DNA of 64,000 bases, from assembly GCA_018296165.2 (NCBI GenBank), contig JACKQL020000056.1:1-64000 (forward strand). Reading direction: 5' to 3'. The notes under the pieces are model-generated. The model ran no database searches and had not been told where the DNA came from. It worked only from the letters and a program-made list of their open reading frames with translations. The translations under genes were made by a program, and so were the position numbers. Within the stretch, counting starts at the first letter, position 1; every line of letters starts with the position of its first letter. Source of the DNA: Termitomyces sp. T153. Taxonomy: Eukaryota > Basidiomycota > Agaricomycetes > Agaricales > Lyophyllaceae. Of this stretch, positions 55,448-64,000 are shown piece after piece.

Positions 55448-57949
55448 ACAAGCTTCCTTGTCTAGAGTCTTTCCAAGCAAAAGTGACCATGTCAATGAGT
55501 ATGTTGAGTATGTTGCTAGTGAGAAAGCCAGTGTTGTGGTCTTTGACAAATTTTGCTTGTCATTTGCTAGTGAATTGCTGGGTTGGAATGAATGGTGGCA
55601 GGTTCAGGTCAAGTGGTGCCATTGTTGCTAGTGGAATGCCAATGATATGTTGCTTGATTCTGAAGTCTTTGCTAACATGGCTAGTGATGGGTTTGATCTT
55701 CATGGTCATGGGTAAGTACTTCTTCTTTGCCTGCACTCCTTTTATTTTAGAAGGTTTGTTAGCAACAAACTGAGCAGGAAATGGGACATTGATATAAGTG
55801 GAGGTAGTGTCTTTGTTGCTTGTATTAATAGGGAGTGTCTGTCCAAGAATCAAAGGGGTAGAAGAGTCAGTAGATATAAAATAAGAATGTGGGGGTAAGG
55901 AAAATTCAGAGATCACAAGTGGTAGCATAAAGGTAAGCTAAAGCAGGATTTGTCTGTGTGCAAGAAGAATCTGTAAGTAAAACATCTTTGTCCAAGTCAC
56001 AAGAAGCTATACAAGTCACTAGATCAGTTGAATGATCATAGCTGATAATGACTGCTGTGTTGCTATTGTTGTCATCAATGTCTTGGGCAATGAAAGGAGT
56101 GGGGTGGTTTGGTTTTGTAGCAAATGTTTTGGAAATTTTTTCTTGGTAGTTTGCCATGTGGAAATGTTGGAATTGTCTGTTGCATGTCTGTGTTGAGGTT
56201 GATGATAGTTATGGTGGTCTTGATGCTGCTAAGGGTGTTGACCACACTGTGAGTGAAAACATCAAAGAGGAAACTAAGTAGAATATTGTATGCAGGGGAC
56301 CATAAGATGTGAATCTGTAAATAAACCATTATAATGCCAATTGTGCAAGGAACATTGTAAGGAAGTCCTAGCAATTGATACATAGTACTGTTAGCACTCT
56401 GCATGTTTAACACAATGTGGTTCTTCTATAGAAAAAGTTGGCAATGCATCTTCAAAAATATTGCTGGGGTCCTGTACTGTGTTGGTGCCAGCTCCCACAA
56501 ATCACCTGGGCATAACAGCTATTCTAAACTGATTCCTAAGGTCCTGTGATACTGAGCAAAGTTTGCCAACCAAGACTGTGACCTTGGTGCTTAAAACCCT
56601 TTCAAAAACTGCCTTGGATTGTTTGATGTTGTGGATGGGTGGCATAGTTTGATATGCACCATTGTGAGCTCTCTCAGGAGCAGCAAAACTTTCATTAGTG
56701 GGCAGGGTGTAGCAATCTGGGATGCTAGAAGATGGGTGGATGGGAGGGTGAGTAACAGGTTCCTTAGCAACAAGCAGTTGTTTGTTAGTGATGGGTTGTT
56801 CAGATGCTTTGCCTCTGTCTGCAGGCTTAGCAGCAGGAGTCAGTACCAAGTTGGTTGGGGATTCAGTTGCCAAAGTATTGCTAGTCATTGGTGCTACCTT
56901 GGGAGTATTGCTTGCTGGTTGATATGCTGCATGGGGGACTTGTACACCATCAAACTCTTTGCCTGATTGTTATAGTGCAAACAGTTCATGTTCCAAAGCC
57001 TTGATCTGTTCTTCCTTGCTGAGTGCTTAGCCCATAGTGACATCCTGTTGCATTACCTCATGAATTAGCAACTGCTGCATAGCCACTTTCTCTGGGTCTG
57101 GGTTAGTGTTAGAAGAGAGTCTGTCTCTTACAATTTGTCCTGGGTTAAGTCAGTGTCATTCCTTGATGCATTCCATATAAAGCTGTTTGCTGAAATAGTT
57201 TGGAATCATAGTGCTAGATGGTAGAATAATCATTCCTTCAGCAATGCATTGGATCTTGCCTTGTTGAATCATATGCTCCATCTTGATACAAGTGCTATAA
57301 ACCATAGTGTGACCTGTTTCACCACAGAAGTGGCAAGTGCTGCTGGTGAACTGTTGGCAGGGCTGAGCATTGTTGTTGGTCAGAAGGGCTTTCAAATGTT
57401 CCAAGGTGCAGACAATTCCTGTGGTGGTCACTAATTCAAGAGTTTCATGTTTAGGCATAGGCAATGACAAAACTGGGACATTAGTGACTGGCAACAAAGT
57501 GATACCAGTAGTACCATTGCTGGTTTTGGTTGTAGACATGTCCATGTCCTTCAAAACCCATTTAGCACCTTCAAAGACCTGGTCAACATTGTAAGGATCT
57601 TCAGAGTGGTAATTGGGAAGTGTGATTTCTAGCCAGCAAACAATTTTGGACTATAGTGATGTGGGGATACCTTGTTGGAAGAGACAATGTTCCTTGTTGT
57701 GATAGAGCTTGCCATTAGCAAGGAGCCATCTAGCAATATGTTGAAGTCTTGATAGTAGTTGGAGAACCTGCCTAAGGTTGCTGAGCCACTGTTGAATATC
57801 TGGTTAACAAGCTGTTTGAGATCACCAAGGTTATATCACCTGCTAGCATCAGCACCAGGATACAACCTGAGTACTGCTGCCTTCTATTCCTGATGAGTGT
57901 ATGGTTGAGGTGTGTTGTTGCTAATGGTCACATTGTTGCTAAATTCCAA
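55448..57949 (-). pseudogene. Gypsy family D gag, protease and start of pol
   Basis: Minus strand, from the right: a gag region with a CCHC-type finger at about 57340-57290 (CHFCGETGHTMVYS) and the following block (QQGKIQCIAEGMIILPSSTMIP). Then an Asn/Pro-rich linker (56888-56500), a protease-like part (56413-55910), and the PRT-RT linker (FRIKQHIIGIPLATMAPLDL; PFIPTQQFTSK). This runs to FAWKDSRQGSL at the element G insertion. Confidence 0.8.
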
Positions 57950-58255
57950 TGTCAAGGGACTTCCATTTCTGACTTCCACAACTTGTTCCAGCACCTCCAC
58001 AGCTTGTTTGATGCCACCAGGGCTCATTCTAGAACCCTGAAAATCTCCAGAGAACTGCAGATTTCTCTGTATTACCTCAGCAATTATTACCCTAGGGTTA
58101 GGAGCAGCTCTGGTCTTCTGTACAGTAGTTCCCATGCCTCTGCTGCCCACTAATGCACCACACTGAGCAGCGGAGATTCTTAGACTTGTTCTCTTCAGAT
58201 TCCCCTCTGCTAGCTGCATGACTCCAATCCACTGCTCTGAAAGTTTCCCCTTACA
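57950..58255 (+). repeat. LTR family B, copy 2 (306 bp)
   Basis: TGTCAAGGGACTTCC ... CCCCTTACA. It lacks the internal ~40 bp seen in copies 1 and 3 (the gtgattagttactgattg part). The flanks tccaa and gtagg do not match, so it is either an old solo LTR or a recombinant. It interrupts the family D gag. Confidence 0.8.
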
Positions 58256-58352
58256 GTAGGTGAAGAAAGCTTTTGATAAAGGGGCCTGGAAAGTTAGCAA
58301 GGATTTTGCTAAGGTTACAAAGGTTCCTAGTGATTTCAAGTTTGTTGGCAAG
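58256..58352 (-). pseudogene. Family D gag, N-terminal piece
   Basis: The minus strand reads KFEITRNLCNLSKILANFPG-type sequence (ANKLEITRNLCNLSKILANF) between LTR B copy 2 and LTR E copy 2. It shows that both LTRs landed in one element. Confidence 0.5.
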
Positions 58353-59404
58353 TGTCAGGTTCTGCTAACTACGAGGGCTCAGCTACACTGAGTAAGTCCT
58401 TACTAGGCAGATGCAATGTCCTGCACTTATATCCTAGTGCTCTGGGGTTGGTGTGGAGTAAAGAGACTTGCAAGGAGAAGCTAAGGGGAGTGGTCTGAGC
58501 AAGTCCAGAGTAGTCTGGAAAAGTTTAAGACCAAGTATATTAAACATTGGGCTTGGGCAGGTGTCAGGAACAAGTTCATAAGTGTGTAATTAGATTGGGG
58601 AGCAAATGAAGGCTTTGCAAATGATGGGGGCAGAGCTGGAGTTTGATAGGGGATCAACTAAGACTTGATGGGTTCTGGGGCCAAATGAGGAGCAAGGTCC
58701 AGAGTTGTCATAAGAATGTTCAGGGTTTGTAGCATGTGCGCAGAGTTTGTACTGATATCAGAGATGAAAAGGACTTAGAGAAACAAAGGAAATAGGACAA
58801 TTGAGATGAGACAGAGATGAGGCAAGATGAAACAGAGAAAAGGATAGATTCAAGACTAAAAATAGAAACAGAGACAAAAAGAAACATGAGACACAAGTAA
58901 CCAATTAATGCAGGTAATATCAAGACTAGAGTATGAGGAGTTACTCTACAACTTATATACTGACTACTGGATAGCTTTGGAGGACAGTGGGTATGGTGGC
59001 AGGGCTCAATGGAGCTGCATGGAGTCAACAGGTATTGAGTACAATCAAGGAGCAGGCTGCAGTGATATTCTAATGGGATCAGCTAGAGATGCAGGCTGCT
59101 CCAGGGTCATCATGATGCTCTGGAGCAGGTCGGGTAAACTAGAGCAGTGGGTCAGAGGCATATGATGGGGCCAGGAACAATAAGGGAGGGTACCAGGGGC
59201 TCAGGGAAAGTGTTGATGGCTGTGGAAAAGGCATTGGAGTTGGTCAGGGGGCCATTGGAGTTTGCTAGAGAAGCATCGGAGTTACCCAGTATGGGTGCAG
59301 GAGATGAGTGAGGGCTGGAGGAGTTTGATGGGGCATTGGGGGAGACTCTGGGGAAACAAGTGGGCTGGGAATGATGTCAGGGATCCAGGGAGTGGGTCAT
59401 GACA
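58353..59404 (-). mobile_element. Solo LTR, family E, copy 2 (1052 bp)
   Basis: TGTCAGGTTCTGC ... GGGTCATGACA with GCAAG at 58348-58352 and 59405-59409. The minus-strand TATATAAG box (complement of about 58955) suggests minus orientation. Confidence 0.88.
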
Positions 59405-59558
59405 GCAAGGGGTTGAGGTTGAGTAGCAGGCAGAGACTTCTGGGTAGTCAAGAAAGAAGATTGCAGAAGTTTACTAAAGATTTCCAAGCAACATTCTGCT
59501 TGGGCTCTAGTTTCTGGCAGAATGGTTAACTAATATACTCTTGTGGTGGGTTCCAAAA
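59405..59558. other. Short remnant between nested LTRs
   Basis: About 150 bp between LTR E copy 2 and LTR C copy 3, probably the continuation of family D. No motif is visible. Confidence 0.4.
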
Positions 59559-61762
59559 TAATGTGCTCCTATTGTGAGGTTCTGCTGACCATGCAGCCTC
59601 AGCTACACTGGGTGAATCCTTACTAGGCAGACATGATATCCTGCACTGGTAACTGGGCATTCAGAGAAGGTCTAGATGTCAGGAATTTGTGAGGATAAGC
59701 AATGAAGAGTAATCCAAACAAGTCCAGGGTGGTCCAGAAAAGTCTAGGACAAGTTGCAGGGAAAGGATTGGACTCAATGGGGCACCAGGTACAAGTCTAG
59801 AAGCAAGTATTGAAGGTGCAGAGCAAACGAAGGCTATGCAAGTGATGGGAGCAGAGCTGGAGTTGGATAGGGGATCAACAAATGTTGATGGGTTTTGGGG
59901 CCAAGCATATAGTGAGGTCCAGAGTTGGTTTAAAGAATGTTTGAAGTTGTAATTATAAGCACAGAGTTTGTAAAGACATTAAGTTTGAAGAACTTGAACA
60001 CAATAATGGGAACAGAGTTGAACAAGACCAGACAGAGTTGAGACAAGATTGAGATAAGAACAAAAATAGATTCAAGCAGAGATACAAAATGATAATGAGA
60101 ACAATAACAGAAATAAAGACAAGACAAGACCAAGAGACTGAGATAAGAGGAAATGTAACATGGAACACAAAACATAAGACAGAAACAATTAGAAACACAT
60201 CAGGTAAGGCAATATCAAGACTAGAGTATGAGGTGCTACTCCACAACTTATATACTTACTACTGGAGAGCTCTGAGGGATAGCAGGTTTGGCAGTGGGGC
60301 TCAATGGAGCTACGCAAAGTCAACAGGTGTTGGCTGTGATCAGAGGACAGGCTGTGTTGATATTCTGATGGGATCAATTGAGGATGTGGGGCATTCTGAG
60401 GTCATTGTGATGCTCTGGGGCTGGTTGGCCAAACCAGGGAGATGAGTTGGTGATGTATGCTAGAGTCAGAAACAGTGGGGAAGGGTCCCAGGGGCTCAGG
60501 AGAGTCAAGGAAAGTGTTAACAGCTGTGAAGAAGGTGTTGAAGTTAGCCAGGAGGCCATCAGGGCTTGCTGAAGAAGTGTTGGAGTTGTCCAAAGTAGGC
60601 CTTGTAGGTCAACAAAAGTTGGGGGAATTTGAGGAGATGTTGGGGGTGACTCCAGAGAAGTGAGCAGGTTGGGAACAATGTTTGGGGGTCCAGGGAGTGG
60701 ATTGTGACACCTATGCTGCCTAGTGCCATGCAGGAAACCAAAAAGGAAGACCTAACACTAGTCACTAGATAGGGTAGCTGGCAGTAAGAAGTTGATAAAG
60801 CAGGCAAGTCAGTAACCATCCCAGAGAACAAGAGCTAATGGGTGTGGAGTGAACAAGGAGTCAAGTGAAAAGAGTTGCTATCACTAGCCTAAGTTTCTAG
60901 ATGGTAATGGAGGGTTGCTAGGTAAAAGGAGGGAAAGAAGACAAAGGTGAAAGAGTTGCTATGGAAGAGGGAACTAAGTGGTCAAAGGGGAGTTAGGAAA
61001 TAAAGGAGGAAGTGAAGACAAAGGGCTGGGGGATGAATACAAACTAGTCACTAGCCATAGTTGCTAGCATTGCTAAGTCAAAATAATGCAAAGGGCACCT
61101 GTAGTTGGTACCACACAAAGTCAAAGACAAGGCTGGCAAGACTGTTGGTAAGTTGTTGTCAATGGTGAGCAAAAGAGCAAAAAGAGATCTTAAGCTAATA
61201 AGCTTAGAGCTGGAGAGGGGGGAATGGTACTCTGTTTGTTGATTTTAGTCTCTATGTACAGGCAGTATTTATACTGTTTGTAGGTATAGTATAAGAAAGG
61301 AAATAGTAGTTGCCACCAGCAACAGCATCTGCCAAAGTGTTTATGATACATACTAGGTGTCAGTCTGGTAACCAAGTAAAAAGTAAGAAAAGTCAATATG
61401 ATGCATAAAATTGTAAATCACAAGAAAAGAGCATGTCTGATGTCAATACCTGAAGTGTAGATGCCATTCAAGTATGGTTGTAAGCATGACAAGAAAAATG
61501 ATAAGTAAGAAATCACATGGCTGTCAATATATCCCTATTTGGAGAGGTGGTGTTGTTGCCAGGAAATGTCACTAGCAATTGTTGCTAAGAAATGTCTTGG
61601 CCTTGTCATTCTAGATTCATAGTCCAGACTCCACATGATGTGGCTTGTGATCTGTAAGTCTTGTGGTTGCAAAAATCCTGTGCAAAGGCTACATTGTTCT
61701 AGACCTTGGGGCTAGGCCTCATGTGCTCCATGTTGTGACTTGTGCCAGGTCAATATAGTCAT
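59559..61762 (-). mobile_element. LTR family C, copy 3, split by LTR E copy 3
   Basis: The first 14 bases (taatgtgctcctat, 59559-59572) and 60709-61762 together match 43851-44900. The break is filled by LTR E copy 3. The last ~65 bp of family C are missing, replaced by Gypsy integrase sequence. Confidence 0.82.
59573..60708 (-). mobile_element. Solo LTR, family E, copy 3 (1136 bp)
   Basis: TGTGAGGTTCTGC ... GGATTGTGACA with CCTAT at 59568-59572 and 60709-60713. It is nested in LTR C copy 3, so it is younger than that copy. Confidence 0.9.
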
Positions 61763-62354
61763 CTGCTGTTGAAGACACTGGAGCTAGTATTGCAGAACTA
61801 CTGGTGGCCCCAGATTTCCTGGTATATTGGAACCTACACTAGTACATGCAATCTCTATCTCTGGACCAAGCCCCAACACTGACTCCCCTATGGACAGCTA
61901 CACCTGCTGCCTGTGCCCACAGAACAATGGAGCATGGCTTCTGTGGACTTCATTGTAGAGCTCCCTGATGCCCACAGTTATGACACAATGATGGTGGTGG
62001 TGGACCTATACAGCAAGCAAGTGCACTTCATTCTGACCCACACCACCTGCCACCACAAACCTGTACCAGAGGAATGTCTGGAAGCTCCATGGCCTCTCCA
62101 ACACCTATGTCTCTGACTGGAAACCACAATTTGTGAGCTCTACCTACTGCTTAGCATGAAGCTCCACCAGTCCAATGGCCAGACCAAATGTGTAAACCAG
62201 GAGTTAGAGCAGTACCTCTGCCTCTTCTGCAATGAGCACAAGGATGACTGGAACAAGCTCCTCCCTGATGCCAAGTTCCAATACAACAACCATGTTCATG
62301 CATCCACCCAGGTCTCCCCATTCTTCCTCAACATGAGACAGCATGGGTGCATGG
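61763..62354 (+). pseudogene. Integrase fragment of an element A relative
   Basis: Plus strand reads KTLELVLQNYWWPQISWYIG, then WSMASVDFIVELPDAHSYD, MMVVVDLYSKQVHFI and SNGQTKCVNQELEQYLCLF, FQYNNHVHASTQVSPFFLN. Closely matches 13910-14510 of element A. It is cut on the left by LTR C copy 3 and on the right by LTR B copy 3. Frame breaks occur near 62060 and 62150. Confidence 0.88.
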
Positions 62355-62702
62355 TGTCAGGGGACTTCCATTTCCAACCTCCACAGCTTGTTCAATGTTT
62401 CTAGAGCTCTTTCTGGAACCCCAGAGATCTCTGGAGAACTGCAGAGTTCTCCATATTACCTCAGCAATCATTGCCCTAGGGTTAGGAGCAGCTCCAGTCA
62501 TCTGTACAGTAGTTCCCATGCCTCTGCCACCTGCTGATGCACCACACCAAGCAGCAGGGATCCTTAGACTTGTTCTCTTCAGATTCCCCTCTGCTAGGTG
62601 ATTAGTTACTGATTGTATCATTGTCTACTCCACTAATATACTTTGTATTCCCCTCTGCTAGCTGCATGACTCCAATCTGCTGCTCCAGAGGTTGCCCTTA
62701 CA
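62355..62702 (+). repeat. LTR family B, copy 3 (5' LTR, 348 bp)
   Basis: TGTCAGGGGACTTCC ... GCCCTTACA. It is followed by a leader like that of element A, so it is a 5' LTR. It contains agacttgttct at 62566-62576, complementary to 62705-62715. Confidence 0.88.
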
Positions 62703-62704
62703 GC

Positions 62705-62715
62705 AGAACAAGTCT
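62705..62715 (+). promoter_or_regulatory. Self-priming primer-binding site of family B element
   Basis: agaacaagtct, two bases after the LTR, is the exact complement of 62566-62576 in the LTR. Same arrangement as in element A, though the LTR bodies of the two families differ. Confidence 0.65.
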
Positions 62716-62960
62716 CCTAGAAGTCATCTGGAAGCCCTTCATAGCCACAAGGAACCCTCAAGCTGCTACTAGTTGCTTCCCCACCAGGACTAAACACCAC
62801 AGAGTTCTATGTCTCAGCTTGCCAACCCAGACACACCCTTGGAGGCCCCAGCCCTGCAGGACAAAGCCTGGACTCACCTGCTTCACCTAGAAACCCAGGT
62901 GCAATTAACACAATCATCTCTCACCCACCATACTACCAAACTCTCCACCTTCTGATGACA
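62716..62960 (+). pseudogene. Leader and gag start of family B element, truncated
   Basis: A frame near 62810-62930 reads LANPDTPLEAPALQDKAWTH and LLHLETQVQLTQSSL, parallel to the gag start of element A (10090-10200). It breaks off where Helitron helicase sequence begins. Confidence 0.6.
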
Positions 62961-62965
62961 CTGGA

Positions 62966-63787
62966 TTGATCTCTTCCACTTATCCTCATATTGATTACCA
63001 TCAAGATGATCAATATTACCTGGACTGTACCATTCTTTCTGGCAAGAACTCTGATGTAGAGGATATCAACTCAGAAGTTCTGCAGAAATGTCCAGGAGAA
63101 GAGAAAATCCTGCAGAGTGCAGACTCTATCATATCCAATGATGGAAATCCTAATGTCCTTGAATTGTATCCAATGGAATACCTCAACTCTCTCAGAGCCA
63201 GCAGTTTGTCTTTGGCTAAATTGGCTCTGAAGATTGGTGTTCCTGTCATGCTGCTCAGGAATCTGGATACAATTAAAGGACTTTGCAATGGGACAATAAT
63301 GATTGTCACCCACATCAGCACCAGAGTTCTCAGATGTAGGATCATCAGTGGAGATGCCAAGTTTGCAGGATCAATTGTTTTGATTCCAAGAATCAACATG
63401 GATGTCTCTGAAGAAGATTTGCCAATTCCATTGTGCAGGAGACAATTCCCAGTTTGATTAGCCTTTGCTATGACAATCAACAAGTCTCAGGGTCAATCAG
63501 TCAAGCATGTTGGATTGGACCTTTGATCAGGAGTTTTTGCACATGGCCAACTTTGTGTTGCACTTTCTCAGTGCACATCAGGAGATTGTATCAAAGTGAT
63601 TTTGGACCCAGAAAACATGTCAAGAAAGACTGCAAATATTGTCTATCAAGCAATACTGAAAGGTTTACAAATGTAAGTGTGACTTTTGTTGGATTCAAGC
63701 AACAAATTGCTAACTTCTATGAACTTCAGCACCTAATGTCTATAGCTGGACCATGTAGTATAGATATTCTTAATGGTTTACAAATGT
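62966..63787 (+). pseudogene. Helitron helicase (Pif1 domain) C-terminus
   Basis: One phase reads about 270 codons with only two stops, at 63457 and 63523, both TGA where the family has Arg. Motifs: PMEYLNSLRASSLSLAKLAL, GVPVMLLRNLDTIKGLCNGT, IVLIPRINMDVSEEDLP, RRQFPV, then FAMTINKSQGQSVKHVGLDL (motif V) and [13 protein letters not shown] (motif VI, family ALSR). The Rep/HUH part and the front of the helicase are missing on the left, where the frame abuts an LTR element. The autonomous source of the arrays at 2-4 kb would have had this domain. Confidence 0.9.
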
Positions 63788-63965
63788 AAGTGTGACAGTT
63801 TAAATAATTGCTTGGTTAGTACCAACTTTTATAATTTTCAGCCTCTCTAATATATATCAGTGGACATTGTAGTATTTTGTGAATAATGTAATATAGATAC
63901 ATGATTGGTTTATACACAAAATCTCAGTGTTTGAATTGTAAGAGAAAAGCAACACTTAGTCAACA
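63788..63965 (+). other. Helitron 3' untranslated segment
   Basis: No frame. The preceding 63694-63780 shares 'cagcacctaatgt' and 'gtagtatagatattct' with 3570-3630 in element 2, just before its array. Confidence 0.6.
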
Positions 63966-64000
63966 AAATACAAAGACCTAACCAAATGAAGTGAGGTTGG
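63966..64000 (+). repeat. Start of 59-bp minisatellite array 3 (cut by window end)
   Basis: aatacaaagacctaaccaaa followed by 'tgaagtgaggttgg' is the unit of arrays 1 and 2 in CG-free form. It links the helicase to those arrays. Confidence 0.88.

Noticed and set aside
63016..63483. Minus-strand frame opposite the Helitron helicase
   Set aside because: Antisense shadow; the plus strand carries the Pif1 motifs.

Overview
The window looks like nuclear DNA of a filamentous basidiomycete, most likely an Agaricomycete with a large, repeat-rich genome. The evidence is spliced genes with 41-85 nt GT-AG introns, a fungal-type CTP-dependent diacylglycerol kinase, two members of a basidiomycete HNH-like gene family, and the transposon mix: chromodomain Ty3/Gypsy elements, a Tad-like LINE, KDZ and DDE_3 DNA transposons, Helitrons and tRNA-derived SINE-like units. 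Some gene types suggest Boletales or relatives, but this is only a guess.

The base composition has two states. Two short gene islands (about 4.27-9.3 kb and 31.6-35.2 kb) are rich in CG dinucleotides and hold the only intact genes: an HNH-like gene (4849-6065, four exons, 351 aa), DGK1 (6900-8229, four exons, 379 aa) and a second HNH-like gene on the minus strand (32913-34091, four exons, 341 aa), with a broken HNH copy next to it (34690-35208). Almost everything else is transposon sequence stripped of CG, with stop codons and substitutions that fit C-to-T decay (CGA to TGA, CGG to CAG/TGG).

Layout. 1-4267: two Helitron-type elements head to tail, each ending in a 59-bp minisatellite and a 38-nt terminal hairpin. 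4268-9506: gene island 1. 9507-15673: a complete 6.2-kb chromovirus (element A) with 5-bp target duplications and a self-priming binding site. 15674-18707: transposon relics. 18708-22850: the 5' half of a third Helitron copy, a KDZ transposase relic and a reading frame split by a 1.17-kb solo LTR. 23.0-25.9 kb: tRNA-like units and a cysteine-rich TE-type protein. 26.6-31.5 kb: a Gypsy integrase end, a 67-bp minisatellite, and a DDE_3 transposase with an internal inverted block and an LTR insertion. 31.6-35.2 kb: gene island 2. 35826-42067: a complete-length Tad-like LINE with a 13-bp target duplication. 42.6-49.9 kb: Gypsy relics with nested LTRs. 49874-55447: a second complete chromovirus (element G) inserted in an older Gypsy pol gene. 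55.4-62.4 kb: the rest of that older element with a stack of nested solo LTRs. 62355-64000: the 5' end of another element A relative, then a Helitron helicase C-terminus running into the same 59-bp minisatellite as at the left end.

The intact genes have no obvious shared pathway: DGK1 makes phosphatidate from diacylglycerol at the ER/nuclear membrane, while the HNH-like proteins have degenerate nuclease motifs. The strongest stories are the repeat biology (Helitron tail arrays, CG decay footprints in target duplications and LTR pairs, self-priming) and a head-to-head HNH gene pair present at two loci, each of which keeps a different member intact.
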